Numbered from the stretch's first letter, positions 42,308 through 51,279 are shown. The stretch is 64,000 nt of DNA from Butyrivibrio sp. CB08 (GCF_003625485.1 NZ_RAIR01000001.1:310001-374000), one strand, 5' to 3'. Made by a program: numbers and translations. Notes: generated by a model from the letters alone, not told the origin.

Positions 42308-43219
42308 ATGAAAAAACGTGTATTAAGCGCAGTGGTAGCGGGGATGATGAGTGTGATGCTCATGGCGTGCGGAAGCACTCCTGAGGTTTCAGAAGCTCCA
42401 GAGGCTGCTACAGAAGCGTCTGAGGAACCTGCGGAGGTTGCAGGAGCGGCAAAAGAGGAAGCCAGCTACCCTGAAGATGTGCAGGCAGTTATAGACAGAG
42501 GAGTTTTAAGAGTCGGTGTTAAAAATGCAGTTATCGGCTTTGGCTATGAGGATCCACTTACCGGCGAGTACAGTGGTCTTGAGATCGAACTTGCAAAAGC
42601 CCTTGCTGACAAGCTTGGAGTAGACATTGAGTTTACTGCAGTTACAGCTGCTACAAGAACAGAGCTGCTTGATTCTGGAGATATTGATTGTGTACTTGCA
42701 ACCTTCACTATCACAGATGAGAGAAAAGAGAGCTGGGATTTCACAACGCCTTACTATACAGATTATGTAAGCGTCCTTGTTGAGGATTCTACAGGGATCA
42801 AGGGCCTTGGCGATCTTGTTGATGCTACAGTTGGAGTTTCATCCGGTTCAACTTCAGCTAAATCACTTGTAAAGGCTATGATCGAAGCTGGTGTTATTAG
42901 CGGCGACGGCTTTGATGAGGAGAGTTTTGATCCAGCGACATGGACAGATGGTGTTAAGTTCCAGCAGTACGACGACTATCCAACCATTTCAACTGCCCTC
43001 AGCGCAGGAGAAGTTGATGCATTCTGTGTGGATAAGTCAATCCTTGCCATCTACAAGACAGAAGGCAGATCATACATCGATGCAGAGTTTGCACCTCAGG
43101 AATATGGTATTGCAACAACCAAGGGATCAGGAATGTCAGCTGTAGCAGAAGAAATTGTTTCAGGTGGTCTTTCTGATGGAACCATTGCAAAACTCATTAC
43201 TGAGAACGGACTTGACTAA
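42308..43219 (+). CDS. Amino acid ABC transporter substrate-binding lipoprotein
   Basis: A 303-residue family 3 solute-binding protein. The signal peptide ends in the lipobox LMACGS (Cys at residue 21), so it is tethered to the outer face of the membrane; a Glu/Ala-rich spacer follows. The binding domains show GVLRVGVKNAVIGFGYEDP, EYSGLEIELAKALADKLG, IDCVLATFTITDERKESWDF and VGVSSGSTSAKSLVKA. The pattern FTITDERKESWDFTTPYY is typical of glutamate/glutamine/polar amino acid binders. GAGGAGG at 42293-42299 supports the start. Confidence 0.94.
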   Translation: MKKRVLSAVVAGMMSVMLMACGSTPEVSEAPEAATEASEEPAEVAGAAKEEASYPEDVQAVIDRGVLRVGVKNAVIGFGYEDPLTGEYSGLEIELAKALADKLGVDIEFTAVTAATRTELLDSGDIDCVLATFTITDERKESWDFTTPYYTDYVSVLVEDSTGIKGLGDLVDATVGVSSGSTSAKSLVKAMIEAGVISGDGFDEESFDPATWTDGVKFQQYDDYPTISTALSAGEVDAFCVDKSILAIYKTEGRSYIDAEFAPQEYGIATTKGSGMSAVAEEIVSGGLSDGTIAKLITENGLD

Positions 43220-43238
43220 TTGATACGGAGGATGGGTG

Positions 43239-43955
43239 ATGTCTGGATTATTTTCACCAAGGGCTTGGAACAAAATATGGATATATAAAGGAACCTTTCT
43301 GGTGGGCCTTTTGAATACCATGAAAACAGCGGTTGTAGCTCTTTTGATCGCGCTTACTCTGGGTATCATATTTGGACTTATGGCAACCAGCGGCAAGAAA
43401 TTATTAAAGGCCATAAGCAGGGTCTACGTTGAGATAATCCAGAACACCCCAATCCTTTTACAGATGTGCTTTTTGTATTATGCTCTGGCTTTTTCGGGAC
43501 ATAGCCCGGGAATCATCGTCACAGGATTTTTAGCCCTTGGCATATATACGGGAGCGTACATGGCAGAGGTCATAAGGACTGGTATTGAATCTGTTCCCAA
43601 GGGACAGTTCGAGGCAGCAGCTGCGCAGGGCTTTGGATATGTAGGACAGATGTATTACATCATAATTCCCCAGAGCATCAAGGTCATTCTGCCACCTATG
43701 ACCAACGTCATTGTAAACATGATAAAAAATACCTCATGCCTCTACATCGTTGGAGGAGCGGATCTTTTGTCACTGACCTACAGCTTTGTCACAGGCGAAA
43801 ACACCGGTGGATCCTATGCTCCGGCGTATATAGTCTGCGGAATTATATTCTTTCTTATTTGTTTCCCACTTTCTTCCTTTGCATCAATGTGGGAGACCTC
43901 TCTGAAAAAGAGAGAACAGAAGGTATTCCAAAATAACGCTCTTAAGGAGGCATGA
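43239..43955 (+). CDS. Amino acid ABC transporter permease, first subunit
   Basis: A 238-residue membrane protein of the HisM/GlnP type with about five helices (KTAVVALLIALTLGIIFGLM, IVTGFLALGIYTGAYMAEV, YIVCGIIFFLICFPLSSFA among them). The EAA-loop that contacts the ATPase is RTGIESVPKGQFEAAAAQGF. ATG 43239 is preferred to GTG 43236 because of spacing from GGAGG at 43227-43231. It should form a heterodimer with the next gene's product, which starts 1 bp after its stop. Confidence 0.93.
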   Translation: MSGLFSPRAWNKIWIYKGTFLVGLLNTMKTAVVALLIALTLGIIFGLMATSGKKLLKAISRVYVEIIQNTPILLQMCFLYYALAFSGHSPGIIVTGFLALGIYTGAYMAEVIRTGIESVPKGQFEAAAAQGFGYVGQMYYIIIPQSIKVILPPMTNVIVNMIKNTSCLYIVGGADLLSLTYSFVTGENTGGSYAPAYIVCGIIFFLICFPLSSFASMWETSLKKREQKVFQNNALKEA

Positions 43956-43956
43956 T

Positions 43957-44706
43957 ATGAGTACACTGGGCGCAAGCCTTTCGATGCTGAAAAATCCAGC
44001 TATCATAAATTTCATATTTCAGGGAGTGTTATTTACGCTGATCATTTCAGTTGTGGCAGTTCTGTTTAGCATACTGATCGGAACGATCCTGGCGCTGCTT
44101 CGTAACTACTGCACCGGAAAAAGAGTCAGGGTATTTAAATACCTTTCGGTGGCATATATTGAGATATTCAGAAATACACCGCTTCTGTTCTGGATCTTTA
44201 TCTGTCTGGTGTTTTGTCCGGTTCCAGGCTTTGTAGACCAGCCTATGTTTGGACTTTCTTCAGTAAACAATAAGCTCCTGTTCAAGGCAGCAGTTGCGCT
44301 GATCCTTTATACATCAGGAGTAATTGCGGAGATCGTAAGGGGAGGACTTAACTCAGTTCCCTCAGGACAGATAGAAGCCGGTCATTCTCAGGGCTTTAGA
44401 ATGGTTCAGATCATGTGGTACATAGTGCTTCCACAGACCTTTAAGGCTATCGTACCAACTCTTTTAAGTCAGGTCATAACTACCATCAAAGACAGCTCAT
44501 TCCTGGCCAATGTGGCGATCATTGAGCTCATGGCCAGAACCAAGCAGATTCTTTCTGCAGCCAACAGATATAACGGGACAAACTCTATAAATGTATCAGA
44601 CGTTTTCGTTTTGTTTGGCGTTGCGGCGCTTATTTACTTCATCATCAATTTTTCTTTATCCATGACAGTAAGGAGTATGCAAAAGGAAGGAGTCTTAAAT
44701 GGATAA
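43957..44706 (+). CDS. Amino acid ABC transporter permease, second subunit
   Basis: A 249-residue HisQ/GltK-type permease. Membrane helices include GVLFTLIISVVAVLFSILIG and VFVLFGVAALIYFIINFSL. The EAA loop is VRGGLNSVPSGQIEAGHSQG, in the expected place. AAGGAGGCATG at 43944 onward gives a good ribosome site. Its last 8 bp overlap the next gene, which ties the transporter genes to the cytidylate-kinase-like gene and the rest of the operon. Confidence 0.93.
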   Translation: MSTLGASLSMLKNPAIINFIFQGVLFTLIISVVAVLFSILIGTILALLRNYCTGKRVRVFKYLSVAYIEIFRNTPLLFWIFICLVFCPVPGFVDQPMFGLSSVNNKLLFKAAVALILYTSGVIAEIVRGGLNSVPSGQIEAGHSQGFRMVQIMWYIVLPQTFKAIVPTLLSQVITTIKDSSFLANVAIIELMARTKQILSAANRYNGTNSINVSDVFVLFGVAALIYFIINFSLSMTVRSMQKEGVLNG

Positions 44707-45292
44707 GTATGTAATCACAATTTCAAGGCAGTTCGGAGCTCTTGGCAGAACCATAGCCCAGAACATGTCTGAAACTTTAGGAATAGAGTTTTACGACAGA
44801 GACATCGTAGAGCATACAGCTTTGAGGATGGGCCTTCCCATCTCCGAGATCAGCAAGGAAGAGGAGAGGGCAGATGGATTTTGGGCGGAAAAGAGATATC
44901 CCCTGGGGATGGGGCCTGTCAGCATGCAGGATGAACTTTTCCAGGTTCAGACAAATATAATTAGGGACTTCGCATCAAAGGAGTCCTGCATAATCGTCGG
45001 CAGATGCGCTGATTATTGCCTTAAGGATATGGACAGAGTACTTAACGTTTATGTCTATGCTCCCTTTGAAAAGAGAATTGAAAACTGTACTTCAATTCTT
45101 GGAATGGATGAAAAGACAGCCAGGAAGATGGCTTTGGAAGTAGATAAAGCCAGAGACAGCTACAGAAAGAAATATTGCAGGAAGATGTCAGGAAACTTTG
45201 AAAACATGGACATATGCATCGATTCCGGACGATTTGGAGCAGATGTGACTGCTGATATTCTCTGCGATATAGCAAGGAGAGTATTTGGATAA
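44699..45292 (+). CDS. Cytidylate kinase-like family protein
   Basis: A 197-residue P-loop kinase-like protein. The N-terminus VITISRQFGALGRTIAQNMSE is the characteristic Cytidylate_kin2 form of the nucleotide-binding loop (SRQFGALGR in place of a classic GxxGxGKS). ESCIIVGRCADYCLKD and the Arg-rich lid region (KARDSYRKKYCRKM) also match. Biochemical function of these proteins is mostly untested; they are found beside transporters and regulators in Clostridia. It overlaps the upstream permease gene by 8 bp and its stop abuts the next start. AAAAGGAAGGAG at 44680-44691 is its ribosome site. Confidence 0.85.
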   Translation: MDKYVITISRQFGALGRTIAQNMSETLGIEFYDRDIVEHTALRMGLPISEISKEEERADGFWAEKRYPLGMGPVSMQDELFQVQTNIIRDFASKESCIIVGRCADYCLKDMDRVLNVYVYAPFEKRIENCTSILGMDEKTARKMALEVDKARDSYRKKYCRKMSGNFENMDICIDSGRFGADVTADILCDIARRVFG

Positions 45293-46624
45293 TTGAAAAA
45301 ATCTAATGCTATTCACTTTCCCCGCATTGGAATGCGGATAATTAAATCGGCGCTTGGAGTGCTAATCTGCTTTTTGATCTATTTTTTAAGAGGAAAACAA
45401 GGGACTCCATTTTACTCTGCACTGGCGGTTTTGTGGTGTATTCAGAATCAGACCAAGAACACGCTTGGTAACGCTCTTCAGCGAACCATAGGAACCTTTA
45501 TTGGTGCAGTGTATGGACTCATTTATATACTTGTAAAACTGAGCCTCCCCAGTATCGGAGACAGCTTTTTACATTACGCCATAATCTCTTTTACCCTGAT
45601 CCCAATAATCTACACCACCGTCGTGATCCGTCAGAAGAAGGCGTCATACTTTTCCTGCGTGGTGTTTCTAAGTATAGTGGTCAATCATCTTATGGATGAG
45701 AGCCCGTATTTATTCGTTCTAAACAGATCTTTTGACACTCTCATTGGGATATTTGTCGGACTGATCCTTAACTCCATCAGTATTCATGGAAAACTGGATA
45801 AAGAGACTTTGTTCGTGGCAAATCTGGACAGATCAATGGACGGCTTTGAAGGGGGACTCACCCCATATAGCCAGGTGTCCATAAAGAATATGCTGGAGGA
45901 TGGCATCAACTTAACCTTCATGACCATGAGAACTCCCGCGGGGTTCCTTGAAGGTATGACTGACGTAAGACCAAAGCTTCCCATCATCGCCATGAACGGA
46001 GCGATCCTATATGATATCGCAGAAAACAGATACCCAATGGTCTACGTGATCTCAGCAAGCCACGCCAGCCAGGTAGAGGAGTTTATCCTTCGAAGAAGCT
46101 TCAACGTATTTACCACAGTGATCCTTGAGGATGTGCTTATCATCTACTACAGAAAGCTTAAGAACAGGGCTGAAAAAGATATCTACGAAAGGATGCACAA
46201 GTCCCCCTACAGGAATTATCTGAATAAAGAAAGACCCCATGAGCACCCTGTTGTCTACATGATGTGCATCGATGAGACAGAGAAAATAGAAGCTCTGAAA
46301 AGAGATATCGAGCAAAGCGAAATTGCCAGCGAACTTAAGCTTATTTCGTATCCGTCAGATGAGTACCAGGGATTTTCATATCTTAAGATATACAGCAAAA
46401 ATGCGTCGGTCCAGAACATGGTGGACTACCTGAAAAATATGACAGGAACAAACACTCAGATATCACTTAGCGACAACAACAATTCGGGTGCAGACTACTA
46501 TTTTCCTGAGTGTAACCAGCTGGTTAGAAAAATGCATCACCTGTTTACCTGGGGACAGAATAAGGGAAGGAGGAATGAGTATGGTAACCTACACAGACAT
46601 ATTCAGCAAAAAAGAGCGGGTTGA
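45293..46624 (+). CDS. FUSC/aromatic-acid-exporter-type membrane domain fused to degenerate HAD domain
   Basis: A 443-residue protein with a TTG start directly after the previous stop. Residues 1-165 hold five or six membrane helices with the FUSC/ArAE look (GMRIIKSALGVLICFLIYFL, FYSALAVLWCIQNQTKNTLGN, RTIGTFIGAVYGLIYIL). Residues about 170-420 follow a Cof-type HAD fold: LFVANLDRSMDG aligns with DxDGT but has Asn in place of the nucleophile Asp; then FMTMRTP, IIAMNGAILYD (the Cof NGA motif) and SLSDNNNSGAD in place of GDxxND. The HAD part is therefore probably a binding or regulatory domain. The 3' end overlaps the ATP-grasp gene by 44 bp. Confidence 0.75.
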   Translation: MKKSNAIHFPRIGMRIIKSALGVLICFLIYFLRGKQGTPFYSALAVLWCIQNQTKNTLGNALQRTIGTFIGAVYGLIYILVKLSLPSIGDSFLHYAIISFTLIPIIYTTVVIRQKKASYFSCVVFLSIVVNHLMDESPYLFVLNRSFDTLIGIFVGLILNSISIHGKLDKETLFVANLDRSMDGFEGGLTPYSQVSIKNMLEDGINLTFMTMRTPAGFLEGMTDVRPKLPIIAMNGAILYDIAENRYPMVYVISASHASQVEEFILRRSFNVFTTVILEDVLIIYYRKLKNRAEKDIYERMHKSPYRNYLNKERPHEHPVVYMMCIDETEKIEALKRDIEQSEIASELKLISYPSDEYQGFSYLKIYSKNASVQNMVDYLKNMTGTNTQISLSDNNNSGADYYFPECNQLVRKMHHLFTWGQNKGRRNEYGNLHRHIQQKRAG

Positions 46625-47939
46625 AGACATGGAATTATACGCAGGAGCAGGAGATGTCAACGAGCAGCTTGCCCGCTACGGTGTAAAGTTCGGAATCTAC
46701 AAGAACAATGAATTTAAAGAACAGCTCTTTCCATTTGATGTTATTCCAAGGGTGATAGACAGCAAGGAGTTTGATTATCTGGAAAAGGGGCTCAAACAGA
46801 GAGTTGTTGCCCTTAATCATTTCATTGATGATATCTACGGCGATAAGCGAATTGTTAAGGATGGTGTGGTTCCTGAGGAATTCATCTACGCTGGCAGCGG
46901 ATATCTGCCCCAGTGCGAAGGAATCAAGCCCCCAAAGGGAATTTATTCTCATATCTCCGGTATTGACCTTGTTCAGGGCAAGGATGGGAACTGGTATATC
47001 CTGGAGGACAACTTAAGGATCCCATCAGGAGCTTCTTATCCCATGATAGCCAGGAAGATTTCAAGGCGAAGCGCTCCGGATCTCTTTACAGGCAAGCATA
47101 TAGAGGATAACAGAAATTATGCGGATCTTCTGCGCCGTACTATGGATCATGTAAATGTTGGCGGACATACTGTGATCCTAACTCCAGGAAGATATAATGC
47201 AGCATATTTTGAACATTCTTACCTTGCTGAGAAAACAGGAGCTCATCTGGTTTCTGGAAGTGAACTCATCGTAGAAAACGACCATCTGTATTTCATTGAT
47301 TACTCAGGAAGAAAAGAGAAGGTTGGCGCAGTCTACAGGCGTATCTCTGATGAGTACCTTGACCCGATGAACTTTAACAGGGAATCCGTCATCGGTATTC
47401 CTCATATCTTTGATATCTACAGAAAAGGAAATGTTGCCCTGATAAATGCCCCGGGAAATGGCGTTGCTGATGACAAAGGAATCTACTACTTTGTTCCAAA
47501 GATGATCAGCTATTATCTGGGCGAGGAGCCAATCCTTAGTAATGCCCCAACGTATCTTCCATACTATGAGGAGGATATGAAGTATGTCATGGAGCATTTC
47601 GACGACCTTGTGCTTAAAGACGTTGCTGAGGCTGGAGGTTATGGCGTTGTATTTGGAAGCAAAATGACCATGGAAGAAAAGGCCAGATTCAAAGAAATGC
47701 TTCAGAAGGAGCCAAGGCGTTTTATAGCTCAGGAGGTTATAGATTTTCTGGATATCGACATCATGGAAAAGGGACAGCTTCTTCCCAGAAAAGCAGACCT
47801 TAGAGCTTTTGTACTTATGGCAGATGAACCCATGGTATGGAAAAGCGGACTTACCAGATTTTCCAGAAACCCGGATTCATTCATCGTCAATTCTTCACAG
47901 GGAGGAGGTTTCAAGGATACATGGGTATTATCTCAGTAG
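46581..47939 (+). CDS. Circularly permuted ATP-grasp protein (amide ligase family)
   Basis: A 452-residue member of the circularly permuted ATP-grasp family (COG2308-like). Family segments in order: VVALNHFIDDIYGDKRIVKDG, seen as LNHFIDDIYGDKRIVKDG; DLVQGKDGNWYILEDNLRIPSGASY, in parts YILEDNLRIPSGASY; HTVILTPGRYNAAYFEHSYLA in the middle; and LVLKDVAEAGGYGVVFG near the end. The predicted reaction is ATP-dependent amide or peptide bond formation. ATG 46581 is chosen because AAGGAGG (46567-46573) is 7 bp upstream; ATG 46575 is too close. Directly followed by alpha-E and transglutaminase genes, the standard partners. Confidence 0.92.
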   Translation: MVTYTDIFSKKERVEDMELYAGAGDVNEQLARYGVKFGIYKNNEFKEQLFPFDVIPRVIDSKEFDYLEKGLKQRVVALNHFIDDIYGDKRIVKDGVVPEEFIYAGSGYLPQCEGIKPPKGIYSHISGIDLVQGKDGNWYILEDNLRIPSGASYPMIARKISRRSAPDLFTGKHIEDNRNYADLLRRTMDHVNVGGHTVILTPGRYNAAYFEHSYLAEKTGAHLVSGSELIVENDHLYFIDYSGRKEKVGAVYRRISDEYLDPMNFNRESVIGIPHIFDIYRKGNVALINAPGNGVADDKGIYYFVPKMISYYLGEEPILSNAPTYLPYYEEDMKYVMEHFDDLVLKDVAEAGGYGVVFGSKMTMEEKARFKEMLQKEPRRFIAQEVIDFLDIDIMEKGQLLPRKADLRAFVLMADEPMVWKSGLTRFSRNPDSFIVNSSQGGGFKDTWVLSQ

Positions 47940-48595
47940 AAAACACAGACAGACTATATTGGCTTGGCAGATATACGGAGAGAGTTTACTCCACCATCAA
48001 GATCTTTGAGTCAAGGTTTGACACAATGATCGATGTTGATGATCTGGAGTATAAGGCATTTTGCAAAAGTCAGGATATCCCAAATGTTTATGAGTCCAAG
48101 GAAGACTTTAGCAGGAAGTACTGTTTTTCCCTTGAGGATGAAAACTCCATCTTTTCAAATCTCATGAGAGCCTATGACAATGCCATCGTCCTTAGGGAAG
48201 AGATTGGAAGTGATACGCTGTCATACATTCAGCTTGCAGTGTATGCAATGAACCAGGCAGCTATTTCAAAGGCTCCACTTATCGGCCTTCAGAAAGTGAC
48301 TGACAATCTGGTGGCCTTCTGGGGGATGGCAGATGATGACATCGATGAGTCCCAGATAAGGAACATGATAAAAGTCGGAAAGCTTGTTGAGAGGATCGAT
48401 CTTTATGCAAGACTCAAGGAACCTCCTGAGAAGATAAGAAGAGAAGCAAGAAGGCTGACTAACAGAATTGACAAGAGCACCATGAGGTACAGTCCCAAAA
48501 CCATGGCGTATGTAAACTATCTGGTGCAGCTTGATGATGTTCCCTATGACGCACTGATCGATTCTGTTGAAAAACTGGTAGGTGATTCAATGTGA
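47921..48595 (+). CDS. Alpha-E domain protein (DUF403)
   Basis: A 224-residue all-helical protein. The N-terminal family signature is ENTDRLYWLGRYTERVYSTIK, and NAIVLREEIGSDTLSYIQLA and MIKVGKLVERIDLYARL appear in the expected order. Alpha-E proteins are encoded with circularly permuted ATP-grasp proteins and are thought to act with them as a complex; no catalytic role is proven. ATG 47921 lies before the ATP-grasp stop (19-bp overlap) with GGAGGAGG at 47901-47908. This version is shorter than the roughly 300-residue proteins of many bacteria. Confidence 0.9.
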   Translation: MGIISVENTDRLYWLGRYTERVYSTIKIFESRFDTMIDVDDLEYKAFCKSQDIPNVYESKEDFSRKYCFSLEDENSIFSNLMRAYDNAIVLREEIGSDTLSYIQLAVYAMNQAAISKAPLIGLQKVTDNLVAFWGMADDDIDESQIRNMIKVGKLVERIDLYARLKEPPEKIRREARRLTNRIDKSTMRYSPKTMAYVNYLVQLDDVPYDALIDSVEKLVGDSM

Positions 48596-49386
48596 AAACG
48601 CTCAAATTTGGGTATCACATGAAGCTGACATTTAGTGGAGCAGTTAACAACCATCGTTTTTCCCTGAAATGTATTCCACACGATACAGATATGCAGCGTA
48701 TTGAAAAGATGTCGGTATCTGTTTACCCGGATCACATAACAAGTGAAAATACGGATTCCTATGGCAACATCACTCTCTTTGGTTACACCAATGAGTTTCA
48801 CAACAGCTTTGGCTTTGATGTGACTGGAATTGCCAGAACAGGTCTTTCTGAATATGAAAGCTCCCATGAGATACACAGAGTGGGACTTTATAGATATCAG
48901 ACCCCTATAACAAGGCCAGGGACCAGTATCTTAGAGTATTACAAACAACTTAAACTCTCAGATTTAAGAGACGCCAAGGAAAAAGCCCTGCACATTATGG
49001 ATGGACTTAATGGTTCATTTAAATATGGTCAGGGCTATACCAGTATGGAAACCACTGCTGAAGAGGCTTTTGCAGGTGGTACTGGTGTATGTCAGGACTA
49101 CGCGCATATCATGCTGTCTCTGTGTAGAATGGACAAGATACCCTGCAGATATGTCACAGGGATGATGATGGGTGAAGGCAGATCCCACGCATGGGTGGAA
49201 GTATGGCATGACAAAAAGTGGCTTGGCTTTGATCCCACCAATAAAAAGATAGTTGGTGATGAATATATCAAGATCTCAAATGGCAGAGACTATGCGGACT
49301 GCCTTGTAAACCAGGGGATCTTTACTGGGAATGTTACCCAGAACCAGGAAATAAACGTAATCGTAGAAGAGGAAACAGATGAGTGA
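48592..49386 (+). CDS. Transglutaminase-like cysteine protease (ATP-grasp/alpha-E partner)
   Basis: A 264-residue cytosolic protein with no signal peptide. An N-terminal beta domain precedes a transglutaminase-core domain with Cys in GGTGVCQDYAHIMLSLCR, His in RSHAWVEVW and Asp in WLGFDPTNKK. The start is GTG 48592, overlapping the alpha-E stop (TGTGA). Together with the two previous genes it forms the ATP-grasp/alpha-E/transglutaminase trio described from comparative genomics as a peptide ligation and cleavage system. Here it probably hydrolyses or transfers the amide made by the ligase. Confidence 0.92.
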   Translation: MKTLKFGYHMKLTFSGAVNNHRFSLKCIPHDTDMQRIEKMSVSVYPDHITSENTDSYGNITLFGYTNEFHNSFGFDVTGIARTGLSEYESSHEIHRVGLYRYQTPITRPGTSILEYYKQLKLSDLRDAKEKALHIMDGLNGSFKYGQGYTSMETTAEEAFAGGTGVCQDYAHIMLSLCRMDKIPCRYVTGMMMGEGRSHAWVEVWHDKKWLGFDPTNKKIVGDEYIKISNGRDYADCLVNQGIFTGNVTQNQEINVIVEEETDE

Positions 49387-50350
49387 ACTGATTGAATCCA
49401 TAGAGGATGTGGTCCGTATACCACTTCCTGTAGATGAAGAATATGCAATAAAGAGACACAGAATGAGCGCGGGTGATGGCAAAAAGCGCATATGCATTGT
49501 CACTGGTATTCATGGAGATGAACTGGAAGGGCAGTATGTAAGCTTTGAGATAGCAAGACGCATAAGACAGTCAGCTAGTGATCTAAGAGGCATCGTTGAT
49601 ATATACCCAGCCATGAACCCCTTTGGAATAGACTCAATAACAAGAGGCATTCCCGCTTTTGATCTTGATATGAACAGGATCTTTCCGGGCAATCTTGAGG
49701 GAGACATGAATGAGTTCATGGCATCAAAGATAGTTGAGGAGCTTGAGGGGGCAGATCTTGTAATAGATATCCATGCCAGCAATATCTTTCTTACTGAAAT
49801 TCCCCAGATAAGGATAAATGAATTACATGCAAAAGAGCTTGTCCCAATAGCCACTAAAGCCAACATGGATCTCATATGGGTCCATGGAGCCAGCACAGTT
49901 CTTGAGTCAACCCTTGCCTACTCCCTTAACAGCAGACAGACCAACACTCTGGTGGTTGAGATGGGAGTCGGAATGAGGATTACCCGTTCCTTTGGGCAGC
50001 AGCTTTCTGATGGAATCTTTTCCCTTATGAAAGAGCTTGGCATATGGACAGGAGAGAGTAGAGAGGTCAAAAAGCCTATCGTGGCTTATGATGCAGATGG
50101 TGAGGATGTCTGTTATCTTAACGCACCATGCTCTGGGATCTACATGAAGGAAAGAGAACATGGCAGCAGGGTAAAAGCTGGCGAGCTGGTAGGGAGGATC
50201 ATCAACCCACTTAGCGGAGATGTGATGGCAGAAATACTTGCTCCGGAGGATGGACTTCTTTTCACAGTAAGAGAGTACCCTGTGGTAGAGGATGGCTCCC
50301 TTATGGGAAGAATACTAAGAGAAAAAGTTTTGACGGAGAACAACTTATGA
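49379..50350 (+). CDS. M14-type zinc deacylase (succinylglutamate desuccinylase / aspartoacylase family)
   Basis: A 323-residue protein. Zinc-site motifs are intact: GIHGDELEGQYV (His and Glu ligands), DLDMNRIFPG (substrate Asn-Arg) and LVIDIHASN (third ligand His). VVEMGVGMRIT carries the likely catalytic Glu. The C-terminal 80 residues form the family's beta-barrel (SGIYMKEREHGSRVKAGELVG). Related enzymes hydrolyse N-acyl amino acids; here the substrate may be a product of the neighbouring amide ligase. It overlaps the transglutaminase gene by 8 bp and the next paralogue by 4 bp. Confidence 0.88.
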   Translation: MSELIESIEDVVRIPLPVDEEYAIKRHRMSAGDGKKRICIVTGIHGDELEGQYVSFEIARRIRQSASDLRGIVDIYPAMNPFGIDSITRGIPAFDLDMNRIFPGNLEGDMNEFMASKIVEELEGADLVIDIHASNIFLTEIPQIRINELHAKELVPIATKANMDLIWVHGASTVLESTLAYSLNSRQTNTLVVEMGVGMRITRSFGQQLSDGIFSLMKELGIWTGESREVKKPIVAYDADGEDVCYLNAPCSGIYMKEREHGSRVKAGELVGRIINPLSGDVMAEILAPEDGLLFTVREYPVVEDGSLMGRILREKVLTENNL

Positions 50351-51279
50351 AAGAGGAACTTATCTATTCCTTCAAAGGTTTATACAGGGATGATTTCAGA
50401 GTAAAGGGCTATGAGTTTGGCTCTGGAGAAAAAACAGTATGCGTCATGGGGAGCCTTAGAGGTAATGAGTATCAGCAGATATATGCCTGTAGCCTACTGG
50501 TAACTGAGCTTAGAAAGCTTGAAGAAAAGGGGATGATCACAGATGGCCATTCCATAATGGTAGTTCCCTGTGGAAATCCCTATTCAGTTAATATTAAAAA
50601 GAGATTCTGGAGTATTGATAATACTGATATTAATCGAATGTTTCCTGGCTACGACAAGGGTGAGACTACCCAGAGAATTGCTGGAGGGATATTTGACAGA
50701 ATCAAGGATTACAAATATGGAATTCAGTTTGCTTCCTTCTACATGCCTGGACATTTCGTTCCCCAGGTCAGGATGATGAAGACCGGCAATGAGAATATAG
50801 AGCTGGCAAAAAAGTTTGGTCTTCCCTTTGTAGTACTTCATAAACCAAGACCCTTTGATACCGCCACTTTAAATTACAACTGGCAGATATGGGAGACTGA
50901 AGCCTTTTCAATCTACACATCCAGCACAGAAAAGATTGATAAGATAAGTGCAAGGCTCGGTGTGAATGCGGTTTTATCTTTCCTTGAAAAAGAGAAGATA
51001 ATCAAATATCAGGGATTTACAGGTTATACAGCCAAAGTGGTTGAGAGTGAGAAGTTTATTAGTGTAAGGGCCAATGAAGCGGGCTTTCTTGAGACCCTGG
51101 CCAGGGCAGGGGATAACGTCATTAAGGGGCAGGTCATGGCCAGGGTGACAGATCCCTATACAAATGCAGAGCTCCAGACTATTACAGCAACAGAAGATGC
51201 CATTGTGGCATTTGAGTATGACAGTCCAATAGCCTACAAGAATACTGCGCTGTTTAAGCTTATCCCAGGAAGATGGTAA
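50347..51279 (+). CDS. Second M14/aspartoacylase-type protein with degenerate zinc site
   Basis: A 310-residue paralogue of the previous protein, with the same overall order: GSLRGNEYQQIYACSLLV, DNTDINRMFPGYDKGE, and a C-terminal barrel (GFLETLARAGDNVIKGQVMARV). The ligand His of HGDE is Arg (LRGNE) and the third ligand His of DIHAS is replaced (IQFASF), while the Asn-Arg pair is kept. The catalytic Glu segment is also absent. It is therefore likely to be non-catalytic: a partner subunit, substrate binder or regulator of its neighbour. Last gene of the operon; a terminator follows. Confidence 0.82.
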   Translation: MKEELIYSFKGLYRDDFRVKGYEFGSGEKTVCVMGSLRGNEYQQIYACSLLVTELRKLEEKGMITDGHSIMVVPCGNPYSVNIKKRFWSIDNTDINRMFPGYDKGETTQRIAGGIFDRIKDYKYGIQFASFYMPGHFVPQVRMMKTGNENIELAKKFGLPFVVLHKPRPFDTATLNYNWQIWETEAFSIYTSSTEKIDKISARLGVNAVLSFLEKEKIIKYQGFTGYTAKVVESEKFISVRANEAGFLETLARAGDNVIKGQVMARVTDPYTNAELQTITATEDAIVAFEYDSPIAYKNTALFKLIPGRW

